A stretch of DNA of 64,000 bases from JASLDZ01 sp964242625 (GTDB lineage: Bacteria > Pseudomonadota > Alphaproteobacteria > Caulobacterales > Caulobacteraceae), in contig CAXTAO010000002.1 in assembly GCA_964242625.1 (NCBI GenBank), positions 165,130 to 229,129 on the forward strand, written 5' to 3'. How positions within the stretch are numbered: position 1 is the stretch's first letter; each line of letters opens with the position of its first letter. The position numbers and the translations under genes were made by a program. Under the pieces are notes generated by a model. It saw nothing but the letters and a program-made list of their open reading frames with translations, was not told the origin of the DNA and made no database searches. This document shows positions 35,501 to 43,671 of this stretch, one piece after another.

Positions 35501-36307
35501 ATGAGCCGGAGCGGGTTGAGCATCGTCGCCAGCTTGGCCGTGGGCGGATCGCTGGCGGCGGCGGGGCTGTGCCAGGCGCAGGTGGGCCAAGCCTACCGCG
35601 ACGGGAGTCGCGCAGGGCTCGACACGCTGGGCCAGACCTACAACGGCATGGGCGGGGTGGTGACCTCCCCGTTCCGCGACTTCGGCGTGATGCGCGCGAA
35701 GCTTCCCCCGCCTCTGGAGAAGGCGCGCACCCGCCCCTACGACGTGCGCGGCCTTGGCAGTTGCGAGGCGGTGCTGAACGAGGTGGCCGATCTCGACCTC
35801 GTGCTCGGGCCCGACCTCGACACCCCCGACATCGAGCACCACCGCAACATGTACGGTCGCGGCGCCGACATGGCGGCTTCGGCCGCGGTGGACGCCGTGC
35901 GCAGCGCCGCCAACCATTTCATCCCCATGCGCGACACCATCCGCAAGATCACAGGGGCGGATCGGGCCGACAAGAAGCTCGCCAAGGCGGTGCTGTCCGG
36001 GCAGGTGCGTCGCGCTTTCCTGAAGAGCTACGGCATGCAGCACAACTGCGCCTGGCCCGCCGCGCCCATCGGCTTCCGCCCCGCCCCCGGCGGCCCCGAC
36101 TGGAGCCTCACCCAGGCCGTCGCGCCCGCGCCGCCGCCGCCCGCGCCCATGATGGCCGCAGTGATCGCGGCGGTCGCGCCCGCCACCCCGCTCGCATCGC
36201 CCCCGCCGCCCCCGGCGGCCACCGAGCCGCAGGCGGGCGCGTGGCGGATCGGACCGCCGCAGGTCGCCCAGGTGTCGACGGCGGGGCTGTCGCTCAACCG
36301 CCGCTGA
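35501..36307 (+). CDS. Secreted protein of unknown function
   Basis: A 268-residue protein with a signal peptide (LSIVASLAVGGSLAAAGLCQAQ). The mature domain contains LGSCEAVLNEVADLDLVLGPD, a helical ADMAASAAVDAVRSAANHFIPMRD and AFLKSYGMQHNCAWPAAPIG, with two Cys that could pair, then a long Pro/Ala-rich tail (about residues 205-240). No family is recognised; similar proteins seem restricted to Caulobacterales in my memory, not verified. Its promoter region is shared with the divergent kdgK and includes a perfect GGAAC-T-GTTCC palindrome. The 3' end overlaps the convergent tgt gene by 14 bases. Confidence 0.65.
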   Translation: MSRSGLSIVASLAVGGSLAAAGLCQAQVGQAYRDGSRAGLDTLGQTYNGMGGVVTSPFRDFGVMRAKLPPPLEKARTRPYDVRGLGSCEAVLNEVADLDLVLGPDLDTPDIEHHRNMYGRGADMAASAAVDAVRSAANHFIPMRDTIRKITGADRADKKLAKAVLSGQVRRAFLKSYGMQHNCAWPAAPIGFRPAPGGPDWSLTQAVAPAPPPPAPMMAAVIAAVAPATPLASPPPPPAATEPQAGAWRIGPPQVAQVSTAGLSLNRR

Positions 36308-37448
36308 CGTCCGCCGCGCCCGCCAGCCGGGCGTGGAAGTCGCGTCGGAAGCGCTCGAAGCGGCCTTCCGCGATCGCCGCGCGCATGGCGGCGGTCAGCG
36401 CCCCGAAGTGGGCGAGGTTGTGCCAGGAGAGCAGCACCTGGCCCAGGATCTCGTCGGCGCGCACGAGGTGGTGCAGGTAGGCTTTCGAGTAGTCGCGGCT
36501 GGCGGGGCAGTCGCTCGCGGCGTCCAGCGGCTCGTCGTCCTCGGCGAAGCGCGCGGCCTTGAGATTGATCGCGCCGTCCCAGGTCCAGGCCTGGCCATGG
36601 CGGCCCGAACGCGTGGGCAGCACGCAGTCGAACATGTCGACCCCGCGGGCGACCGCCTCGACCAGGTCGCGGGGCTTGCCCACGCCCATGAGGTAGCGCG
36701 GCTGGTCCGACGGCAGCATGGCGGCGGCGTAGTCCAGCACCTCCACCATGCCCGCATGGCCCTCGCCGACCGCCAGCCCGCCGATGGCGTAGCCGTCGAA
36801 GCCGATCTCCCGCAGGCGCTCCGCGGACTCGCGGCGCAGGTCCTCGTAGAGCGAGCCCTGCTGGATGCCGAACAGCATCTGCCCGTCCCGCTCACCGAAC
36901 GCCGCCTTGCAGCGCGCGCCCCAGCGGGCGGAGAGCTCCATGGCGCCGCGCGCGCGCGCTTCGTCGGCGGGCCAGGCGACGCATTCGTCGAGCTGCATGA
37001 CAATGTCGGCGCCGATGCGGTCGGCCTGGATCTCGACGGAGCGTTCTGGGGATAGCGCATGGCGCGAGCCGTCTATGTGCGAGGCGAAGGTCACGCCGTC
37101 CTCGCTCAGGGTCGTGAGGGCGCCGAGGCTCATCACCTGGAAGCCGCCCGAGTCGGTGAGGATCGGCCCCGGCCAGCGCATGAAGCGGTGGAGCCCGCCC
37201 AGCCGTGCGAGCCGCTCGGGGCCGGGCCGCAGCATCAGGTGGTAGGTGTTGCCGAGGATCACGTCGGCCCCCGTCGCCGCCACCTGTTCGACGGTGAGCG
37301 CCTTCACCGTGCCCGCGGTGCCGACGGGCATGAAGGCCGGCGTGCGGATCTCGCCCCGCGCGGTGGAGAGCACGCCCGTGCGCGCGGCGCCGTCGGTGGC
37401 GAGCACGGTGAAACTCTTGGGCGTGCGCGCGGGCGAGGCGGCCGTCAT
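36294..37448 (-). CDS. tgt: tRNA-guanine transglycosylase
   Basis: Tgt swaps guanine-34 for preQ1 in tRNAs with GUN anticodons. The 384 residues show LTDSGGFQVMSLGAL (general-acid Asp), GGLAVGEGHAGM and MFDCVLPTRSGRHG (nucleophile Asp). The zinc site is unusual: bacterial enzymes have CxCxxC plus His, but here the segment is AASDCPASRDYSKAYLHHL, so two of three Cys are Ser while the central Cys and the later His (SWHNLAHF) remain. ATG 37448 starts the fold and overlaps the queA stop (ATGA). It forms a queuosine operon with queA upstream. Confidence 0.95.
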   Translation of the reverse strand: MTAASPARTPKSFTVLATDGAARTGVLSTARGEIRTPAFMPVGTAGTVKALTVEQVAATGADVILGNTYHLMLRPGPERLARLGGLHRFMRWPGPILTDSGGFQVMSLGALTTLSEDGVTFASHIDGSRHALSPERSVEIQADRIGADIVMQLDECVAWPADEARARGAMELSARWGARCKAAFGERDGQMLFGIQQGSLYEDLRRESAERLREIGFDGYAIGGLAVGEGHAGMVEVLDYAAAMLPSDQPRYLMGVGKPRDLVEAVARGVDMFDCVLPTRSGRHGQAWTWDGAINLKAARFAEDDEPLDAASDCPASRDYSKAYLHHLVRADEILGQVLLSWHNLAHFGALTAAMRAAIAEGRFERFRRDFHARLAGAADVSGG

Positions 37449-38503
37449 CGCGCGCCGTGCCTGAACCACAGCCCGGCGTCGCCGTAGGAGTAGAATCGGT
37501 AGCCGCTCGCCACCGCGTGGGCGTAGGCGGCGCGCATCGTCTCGAGCCCAGAGAACGCCGCGACCAGCATCAGGAGCGTCGAGCGCGGCAGGTGAAAGTT
37601 GGACAGGAGCGCATCGGCGGCGCGCACGGGCCGGCCGCCGGGGCGGATGAAGATGTCGGTCCAGCCGGAGAAGGCGCGCACCTTGCCCACGTCGTCGCAG
37701 GCGCTTTCCAGGAGGCGCAGCGAGGTGGTGCCGACGCACACCACGCGCCCGCCGCGCCCGCGGGTCTCGGCCACGGCGTCGGCGGTCTCGGGCGGCACCT
37801 CGCCCCACTCGGCGTGCATGCGGTGGTCCTCCACCGCGTCGACCTTGACCGGCAGGAAGGTGCCCGCGCCGACGTGCAGGGTCACCCGCGCACGCCCGAC
37901 GCCGCGCTCCGCCAGGCGGGCCAAGAGGTCGGGGGTGAAATGCAGCCCCGCGGTAGGAGCGGCGACCGACCCGTCGGCGCGGGCGTACACGGTCTGGTAG
38001 TCGGCGCGGTCGCGGTCGTCCTCCCTCCGGCGTGCCGCGATGTAGGGCGGCAGCGGCATCACGCCCGCCTGCGCCACCGCCGCATCCAGCGCGGCGCCCG
38101 AGAGCGCAAAGGCGAGCTCGACCTCGCCGCCGTCGTGCTTGGCCGAGACCTGCGCCGCCAGCTCCTCGCCGAAGCGAACGGCGTCGCCGACGGCCAGCCG
38201 CTTGCCCGGGCGCATGAAGGCGGTCCATCGGTCGGGCGCCGTGCGGCGGTGCAGGGTGGCCTCGACCGCCGCGGCGTGCTCGCCCCGCGTGCGCACGCCG
38301 GAGAGGCGAGCGGCGATCACGCGCGTGTCGTTGACTACGAGGAGGTCGCCGGGCGCGAGCAGGTCGAGCAGGTCGCGCACCGCCCGATCGTCGAGTTCGG
38401 CGCCCGGCCGCACCACCAAGAGGCGCGCGGCGTCGCGGGGCGCGGCGGGACGAAGCGCGATGGCCGCCTCGGGCAGATCAAAGTCGAAATCGGAGAGGCG
38501 CAG
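37445..38503 (-). CDS. queA: S-adenosylmethionine:tRNA ribosyltransferase-isomerase (apparent CTG start)
   Basis: QueA adds and isomerises the ribosyl moiety of SAM on preQ1-tRNA, giving epoxyqueuosine. Conserved signs: LVVNDTRVIAARLSG, PTAGLHFTPDLLARL, HVGAGTFLPVKV and LSNFHLPRSTLLMLV. The N-terminus LRLSDFDFDLPEAAIALRP is clearly homologous to the usual MRLSDFDFDLPxxxIAxxP, yet its first codon is CTG (38503-38501), and no ATG, GTG or TTG lies in frame between the upstream helicase stop and that point; the first canonical codon (TTG 38419) would remove 28 conserved residues. A hairpin sits just upstream. With CTG the protein has 352 residues, the normal length. Confidence 0.9.
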   Translation of the reverse strand: MRLSDFDFDLPEAAIALRPAAPRDAARLLVVRPGAELDDRAVRDLLDLLAPGDLLVVNDTRVIAARLSGVRTRGEHAAAVEATLHRRTAPDRWTAFMRPGKRLAVGDAVRFGEELAAQVSAKHDGGEVELAFALSGAALDAAVAQAGVMPLPPYIAARRREDDRDRADYQTVYARADGSVAAPTAGLHFTPDLLARLAERGVGRARVTLHVGAGTFLPVKVDAVEDHRMHAEWGEVPPETADAVAETRGRGGRVVCVGTTSLRLLESACDDVGKVRAFSGWTDIFIRPGGRPVRAADALLSNFHLPRSTLLMLVAAFSGLETMRAAYAHAVASGYRFYSYGDAGLWFRHGAR

Positions 38504-38507
38504 GGCC

Positions 38508-38527
38508 GCGCCGACCGGGGTCGGCGC
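38508..38527 (-). promoter_or_regulatory. Hairpin directly upstream of the queA CTG start
   Basis: GCGCCGAC and GTCGGCGC form a perfect eight-base-pair stem with a four-base loop in the 26 bases between the DEAD-helicase stop and the apparent queA start. It occupies the place where a Shine-Dalgarno sequence would be, and no such sequence is visible, so it may influence reinitiation or act as a partial terminator. Function is inference. Confidence 0.4.
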
Positions 38528-38529
38528 CG

Positions 38530-40311
38530 TCAGTCGTCCACCTCGGCGAGGGCGGCGGCCTTCTTGGGCGCGGGCGGCAGGGGGGCGGCGCGCAGCAGGA
38601 AGGCCGGCGTGTCCTGGCCGAAGCCCACGACGCCCCGCTCCTCGCGTTCGCCCCGATCGGAGCGATCGCCGCGATCCGGCCGCTCGCCGCGGTCGCGCGG
38701 ACGATCGCGGTCGCGGCCCCGCTCCCGATCGCGGCGGGGCTCCTCGCTAGAGGCGCGCGCAGGCGCGTCGGCCACGGAGGCGCGGATGGTGGGGGCGCGC
38801 ACGGGGGCGGCATCCCCGACATCGGCTTCGACGTCGGCCTCGACCGGGGAGACGCTCGCCGCCTCCCGCGGGCGTTCGCGGTCGCGACCGCGACCCCGTC
38901 CGCCGCGGGTGCGCTCGCGCCGCGGGCGCTCGCCGGCGTCGGCGAGGGGTGCGTCGGCCTGCGCCTCGGACGCGAGAGCGACATCCACAGGGTCGATGGG
39001 CGCACGCTCGGAGAAGACGGCCGCCAACGGCTCGGTCGAGGCCCGGAAGCCGTGGTCGGCGACCGGGCGTTCCCGCTCGCGCTCACGGCCCCGGCCGTCA
39101 CGCCCGCCGGAGCGCTCGCGCCCGCGCGCGCCGCCGAAGCGCTCGCGGTCGCGCTCGGCCCCGCGCGCCGCCTCGTCCCAGTCGACGTCGACGTCGAGCG
39201 TCTCCGGCTCCATCTTGATGAGCCGCAGCACCTTCTCGTAGCCGCGCCCGTCGCTGGGCGTGACGATCATGAAGGCCTCGCCCTTGCGCCCGGCGCGCCC
39301 GGTGCGGCCGATGCGGTGGACGTAGTCTTCCGCATGATGCGGCACGTCGTAGTTGAAGATGTGGCTGACCGCGGGGATGTCGAGCCCGCGCGCCGCCACG
39401 TCCGACGCAATCAGGAGCTTCAGCTCGCCGGCGCGGAAGCTTTCCAGCGTTTTGGTGCGCTGGCTCTGGTCGAGGTCGCCATGGATCGGCGCGGCGTCGA
39501 AGCCGTACTTCTGCAGCGACTTGGCGACGATATCGACTTCCGACTTACGGTTGCAGAACACGATGCCGCTGTCGGGATTGGAGCGCTCGATCAAGGCGCG
39601 CAGCGTCATGCGCTTGGCCTTGGGTGCGTCCATCGGCACGCGCACGGTGAACTGGGCGATGTTCTCGTTGGTGGTCGCCGGCCGCGTCACCTCGATGCGG
39701 GTCGGGTCCTTGAGGAACTGGCTGGTCAGCCGCGTGATCTCGGGCGGCATGGTCGCCGAGAAGAACAGCGTCTGCTTCTGCTTGGGCGTGATCTCGAAGA
39801 TCTTCTCGAGGTCGGGGATGAAACCCATGTCGAGCATGCGGTCAGCTTCGTCGACGACGAGCATCTTGACGTCAAGAAGCATCAGCTTGCGCCGCTCGTA
39901 GAAGTCCAAGAGGCGCCCGGGCGTGGCGATCAAGACGTCGACGCCGCGGTCGATCTTGAGCTCCTGGTCCTTGAACGACACGCCGCCAATCAGGAGCGCC
40001 CAGGAGAGCCGGGTTCCCTTGGCGTACTTGTCGAACGAGGCGGCGACCTGATCGGCCAGCTCGCGGGTGGGGGCGATCACCAAGGAGCGCGGCATGCGCG
40101 CCTTGGCGCGGCCGGCCGACAGCCGGTCGATCATGGGCAGGGTGAAGGCGGCGGTCTTGCCCGTGCCGGTCTGAGCGATGCCCAGGACGTCGCGCCCGGC
40201 GAGCGCGACCGGCACGGCCTGCTCCTGGATGGGGGTGGGCGTGGTGTAGCCCGTGTCGGCCACGGCCTGCACGGTGGAGGGGCTGAGCCCCAGGTCTGCA
40301 AAAGTGGTCAA
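38530..40311 (-). CDS. DEAD-box RNA helicase (RhlE-like)
   Basis: A 593-residue ATP-dependent RNA helicase. Motifs in order: Q motif TPIQEQAVPVALAGRDVLG, walker A AQTGTGKTAA, PTRELADQ (Ia), TPGRLLD (Ib), DEAD itself as VVDEADRML, SAT as FFSATMPPEI, IVFCNRKSEVDIV (IV), RGLDIPAV (V) and HRIGRTGRAG (VI). The C-terminal 200 residues are a low-complexity, charged RD/RE/RG-rich tail, as in RhlE/SrmB-type helicases that bind RNA in ribosome assembly, cold adaptation or degradosomes. The tail ends in a hydrophobic APLPPAPKKAAALAEVDD. It is the first gene of helicase-queA-tgt. Confidence 0.95.
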   Translation of the reverse strand: MTTFADLGLSPSTVQAVADTGYTTPTPIQEQAVPVALAGRDVLGIAQTGTGKTAAFTLPMIDRLSAGRAKARMPRSLVIAPTRELADQVAASFDKYAKGTRLSWALLIGGVSFKDQELKIDRGVDVLIATPGRLLDFYERRKLMLLDVKMLVVDEADRMLDMGFIPDLEKIFEITPKQKQTLFFSATMPPEITRLTSQFLKDPTRIEVTRPATTNENIAQFTVRVPMDAPKAKRMTLRALIERSNPDSGIVFCNRKSEVDIVAKSLQKYGFDAAPIHGDLDQSQRTKTLESFRAGELKLLIASDVAARGLDIPAVSHIFNYDVPHHAEDYVHRIGRTGRAGRKGEAFMIVTPSDGRGYEKVLRLIKMEPETLDVDVDWDEAARGAERDRERFGGARGRERSGGRDGRGRERERERPVADHGFRASTEPLAAVFSERAPIDPVDVALASEAQADAPLADAGERPRRERTRGGRGRGRDRERPREAASVSPVEADVEADVGDAAPVRAPTIRASVADAPARASSEEPRRDRERGRDRDRPRDRGERPDRGDRSDRGEREERGVVGFGQDTPAFLLRAAPLPPAPKKAAALAEVDD

Positions 40312-40431
40312 AGGTCCTCAGGAAGGGAGGGGAGGGATCGCCGGGGCCGCCCATCGTCAAGGGGCGAGGGGCGGCGCGGATCGCTCAGCCTACCTCCGGG
40401 TGGTCGGAATATGGCCGGCCAACGGGGAAAG

Positions 40432-41241
40432 TCAATCCGCGCGGGTGAGGAGCGCCGCCGCCTCCGGGCGGTCTCCGCGCGGGCGAGCGCGCTTCGATGC
40501 GCGCCAGGCGGGGTGGGCCACAGCCTCCGCCTGGGTGCCGCCCAGCCGGTCCCAGAACTGGAAGTAGAGACCGAAGTTGCAACCGAAGCGCGTGTGGTGC
40601 TGGGCGTGGTGGGCGGGGATCACCACCCAGCGGCCCCACGCGCCCTCCACCCAGCGCCTCGGCCACACCTCCCAGCCGCCGTGGTTCAGCGTGCCGGTGA
40701 CCGTCGTCAGCATGAGCACGGCGACCGCCACGTGCACCTCGACCGGAATCACGAAGACGAGCGCCGGCAGCACCCAGCCCGTCAGCACCGCCTCCAGCGG
40801 GTCGAAGGCGAAGCCCGCGAAGGGGGAGGGCTCCGGGTGGCGGTGGTGGCCCGCGTGCAGGGCGCGGAACACGGGGCGCCAGTGCATGGCGCGGTGCGCC
40901 CAGTAGTAGAAGGCGTCCTGGATCAGGAGGCAGGCCGCCGTGCCGACGAGGATGGTGGGCCAGGCGGCCGGCGAGAGGTCGGCGAAGAGGCGCGTGCCGC
41001 CCTCCTTCCATCGCTCCATGGCGACGGCTGCAGGCGCGGCGTAGATCACCGAGGACACCACCGAGAGCGCGATCTCGCCGCGCACCTGCGCGCCGGTCGG
41101 CGCGCGACGGCTGAGGCGGACGGCGCGGGCGGGCGCGCGCCGCCAGAGCAGGGCGTACAGGGCGGCCGCCACCACGAGATACCGCACGACCACGATGGCC
41201 GTCATGTTGACGAGCGGGTGCGCCAGGGCGGCCAGGGTCAT
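40432..41241 (-). CDS. Sterol desaturase / fatty acid hydroxylase family protein
   Basis: A 269-residue membrane enzyme with four or five hydrophobic helices. The di-iron histidine boxes are present in order: HRAMH (in YYWAHRAMHWRPVFRALH), HAGHHRHPEPSP and HHAQHH (in VIPAHHAQHHTRFGCNFG), the hallmark of the fatty acid hydroxylase superfamily. Members hydroxylate or desaturate lipids, sterols, carotenoids or ornithine lipids; the substrate cannot be read. It lies between the helicase operon and parE on the same strand but with gaps of 120 and 83 bases, so independent transcription is likely. Confidence 0.9.
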   Translation of the reverse strand: MTLAALAHPLVNMTAIVVVRYLVVAAALYALLWRRAPARAVRLSRRAPTGAQVRGEIALSVVSSVIYAAPAAVAMERWKEGGTRLFADLSPAAWPTILVGTAACLLIQDAFYYWAHRAMHWRPVFRALHAGHHRHPEPSPFAGFAFDPLEAVLTGWVLPALVFVIPVEVHVAVAVLMLTTVTGTLNHGGWEVWPRRWVEGAWGRWVVIPAHHAQHHTRFGCNFGLYFQFWDRLGGTQAEAVAHPAWRASKRARPRGDRPEAAALLTRAD

Positions 41242-41324
41242 CGTCGTCGAGGGTGCGCCTACGTCGACCTCGGGACCAGCCCGCTGGTGGTCGCAGGCGC
41301 GCGGAGAGCCGCGGCGAGGCGCGC

Positions 41325-43343
41325 CTAGACGTCCAGGTCGGCGACAGCGAAGGCGGCGCGGTCGTGGATGAAGCGGAAGCGGTGTTCGGGCTTCCTGCCC
41401 ATCAGCGTCTCCACCAGCGCCTCAACGTCGGCCTCGCCCTCCTCGGCGTGGGGGAGCGCCACCCGCGCCAGGGTGCGGGTGGCGGGGTCCATGGTGGTTT
41501 CCTTGAGCTGGGCGGGCATCATCTCGCCCAGCCCCTTGAAGCGGCTGATGTCGGGGGTCTTGCCTTTGAAGATCGTGCGGGAGAGTTCGGCCTTGTGGGC
41601 GTCGTCGCGGGCGTAGGCGACGGTCGGTCCATGGCTCAGCCGGTAGAGCGGCGGCATGGCGAGGTACAGCCGCCCGGCGCGCACCAGCTCCGGCAGGGTG
41701 CGGAAGAAGAAGGTGATGAGAAGGCTCGCGATGTGCGCGCCGTCCACGTCGGCGTCGGTCATAATCACCACGCGGTCGTAGCGCAGGTCGTCCTCGCGGT
41801 ACTTGGGCCCGCCCTGCACGCCCAGCGCTAGCTGCAGGTCGCCGATCTCCTGGTTGGCGCGCAGCTTGTCGGCCCCGGCCGACGCGACGTTGAGGATCTT
41901 GCCCCGGAGCGGGAGGATCGCCTGGGTGCGGCGGTCGCGCGCCTGCTTGGCGCTGCCGCCGGCGCTGTCGCCCTCCACGATGAAGAGTTCGGAGCCGTCG
42001 GCGGCCGAGCCCGAGCAGTCGGTCAGCTTGCCGGGGAGGCGCAGCTTCTTGGTGGCGCTGGCGCGGGCGACCTCACGATCCTTGCGGCGCTTCAGCCGCT
42101 CCTCCGCGCGCTCGACCACGAAGGCGAGGAGCTGGCCCGCGAGCTTGGGCTGGGCCGTCAGCCAGTGGTCGAAGGGGTCGCGCAAGGCGGTCTCGACCAG
42201 GCGCTGGGCGTCGGCGGAGGAGAGCCGCTCCTTGGTCTGTCCCTGGAACTCGGGGTTCCTGATGAACACGCTGACGAGGAGGCCCGCATGCGCCGCCACG
42301 TCCTCGGCGGTGACGAGGCCTGCGCGCTTCTCGCCGGTGAGCTCGCCGTAGGTCTTGAGCCCCCGCGTCAGCGCCGCGCGGAAGCCCGCCTCGTGGGTGC
42401 CGCCGTCGGGGGTGGGCACGGTGTTGCAATAGCTCTGGGCGAAGCCGTCGTGCTCGCCGAAGCCGCCGGGGGCCCAGGCGACCGCCCACTCCACCGCGCC
42501 GCCGCCCTCGGCCTTGTCGACGCGGCCGGCGAACGGCTCGGGCGTGACGGTCTCCACGCCCTCGGCGCGCTCGCGCAGGAAGTCGGCGAGGCCGTTGGGG
42601 AACTTGAAAGTCGCTTCGGCCGGCGTGTCGCCCGCCACCGTTGGGTCGCAGCGCCAGCGGATCTCCACCCCGCGGAACAGGTAGGCCTTGGAGCGCGCCA
42701 TCCGGTAGAGCCGCGCGGGCTTGAACCGCACCTCCTCGCCGAAGATCTCCGCGTCGGGGGTGAAGGCGACGGTCGTGCCGTGCTTCTTCGTCGGCGCGCC
42801 CTGCTCGATCGGCCCCAGCGGCTGGCCGCGGCTGAAACTCTGGCGCCAGTCGAAGCCGTCGCGCTGCACGAAGACGTCGAGCCGCTCGGAGAGCGCGTTG
42901 ACCACGCTCACGCCCACGCCGTGCAGGCCGCCGGAGGTCTCGTAGGCCTTGCCGGAGAACTTGCCGCCCGAGTGGAGCACGGTCAGGATCACCTCCAGCG
43001 CGCTCTTGCCGGGGTGGCGGGGGTGCGGGTCGACCGGCACGCCGCGCCCGTCGTCGCGCACGCTGAGCCGGCCGTCGGCGTCGAGCGCGACCTCGATCAG
43101 CTTCGCGTGGCCGGCGACCGCCTCGTCCATGGCGTTGTCCAGCACCTCGGCGAAGAGGTGGTGCAGGGCGCGCTCGTCGGTGCCGCCGATGTACATGCCG
43201 GGGCGACGGCGCACGGGCTCCAGCCCCTCCAACACCTCGATGTCCTTGGCGGAGTAGCCGGACGACGGCGGCGCGGGCGCGGGCGGGGCCGCCGCTCCGG
43301 CGTTGAAGAGGTCGGCGGCGGGGGCGGCGGCGCTGCGGGCCAT
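41325..43343 (-). CDS. parE: DNA topoisomerase IV subunit B
   Basis: ParE is the ATPase subunit of topoisomerase IV, which unlinks daughter chromosomes. The 672 residues contain the GHKL ATPase (PGMYIGGTDERALHHLFAEV, EVLDNAMDEAVAGHA, TSGGLHGVGVSVVNALS), the TOPRIM signature ELFIVEGDSAGGSAKQARDR and VIMTDADVDGAHIASLL, and the RFKGLGEM end. The SAKDIEVLEGLEPVRRRPGMY start and shortness identify ParE rather than GyrB. ATG 43343 is preferred over an upstream in-frame start that would cross into the divergent stress promoter. A roughly 27-residue Ala/Pro-rich N-terminal lead precedes the conserved part. Confidence 0.96.
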   Translation of the reverse strand: MARSAAAPAADLFNAGAAAPPAPAPPSSGYSAKDIEVLEGLEPVRRRPGMYIGGTDERALHHLFAEVLDNAMDEAVAGHAKLIEVALDADGRLSVRDDGRGVPVDPHPRHPGKSALEVILTVLHSGGKFSGKAYETSGGLHGVGVSVVNALSERLDVFVQRDGFDWRQSFSRGQPLGPIEQGAPTKKHGTTVAFTPDAEIFGEEVRFKPARLYRMARSKAYLFRGVEIRWRCDPTVAGDTPAEATFKFPNGLADFLRERAEGVETVTPEPFAGRVDKAEGGGAVEWAVAWAPGGFGEHDGFAQSYCNTVPTPDGGTHEAGFRAALTRGLKTYGELTGEKRAGLVTAEDVAAHAGLLVSVFIRNPEFQGQTKERLSSADAQRLVETALRDPFDHWLTAQPKLAGQLLAFVVERAEERLKRRKDREVARASATKKLRLPGKLTDCSGSAADGSELFIVEGDSAGGSAKQARDRRTQAILPLRGKILNVASAGADKLRANQEIGDLQLALGVQGGPKYREDDLRYDRVVIMTDADVDGAHIASLLITFFFRTLPELVRAGRLYLAMPPLYRLSHGPTVAYARDDAHKAELSRTIFKGKTPDISRFKGLGEMMPAQLKETTMDPATRTLARVALPHAEEGEADVEALVETLMGRKPEHRFRFIHDRAAFAVADLDV

Positions 43344-43421
43344 GGCGTGGAGGCTGTCTCGATTCGGGCGGGAGGCCGTATCGCCCGGCCCGCGCCCTCG
43401 CGTCGAGGGGCGGGGCGACGC

Positions 43422-43447
43422 GGAACGGGGCGGGGAGCGGGGCCGTT
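43422..43447 (+). promoter_or_regulatory. EcfG (sigma-T)-type promoter of small hydrophilic gene
   Basis: GGAAC at 43422-43426, a 17-base spacer, then CGTT at 43444-43447, matching the alphaproteobacterial general-stress sigma consensus GGAAC-N16/17-CGTT. It lies 31 bases before the ATG of the 61-residue protein, with AGGAG between them. Assignment to a sigma factor is by consensus only. Confidence 0.75.
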
Positions 43448-43478
43448 GAAGCGGCTCCCTCACATAGGAGCTCGCGCC

Positions 43479-43664
43479 ATGGCCGACGCCCCCAAGACCC
43501 AGCCCGACGAGAACACGGGCCGCGAGTACCCTCAGGACGGCTCCCAGCCGGGCGTGCTGGGCGACCAGACCGAAGAACAGAATCTGGGCCAGGAGGGCGA
43601 TCCCTCCAAGCGCATCACCGAGGACGAGGTGAACGAGGCGTTCAAGGACGCCCCGAAGACCTGA
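43479..43664 (+). CDS. Small acidic hydrophilic protein, stress-type
   Basis: A 61-residue protein rich in Asp, Glu, Gln, Pro and Gly (for example DENTGREYPQDGSQ) and devoid of Cys, Trp and Leu-rich segments, so it is probably disordered. A strong AGGAG eight bases before the ATG and a consensus EcfG-type promoter show it is a real gene. Such short hydrophilic proteins are common in general-stress regulons of alphaproteobacteria, where they are thought to act as protectants or small regulators. No domain is recognised. It ends eight bases from the convergent dinB gene. Confidence 0.8.
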   Translation: MADAPKTQPDENTGREYPQDGSQPGVLGDQTEEQNLGQEGDPSKRITEDEVNEAFKDAPKT

Positions 43665-43671
43665 GCGCCGC

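Noticed and set aside
38560..39150. Repetitive CGATCGCG-type tract
   Set aside because: It encodes the Arg/Asp/Glu-rich tail of the DEAD-box helicase; no separate repeat or CRISPR-like spacing.
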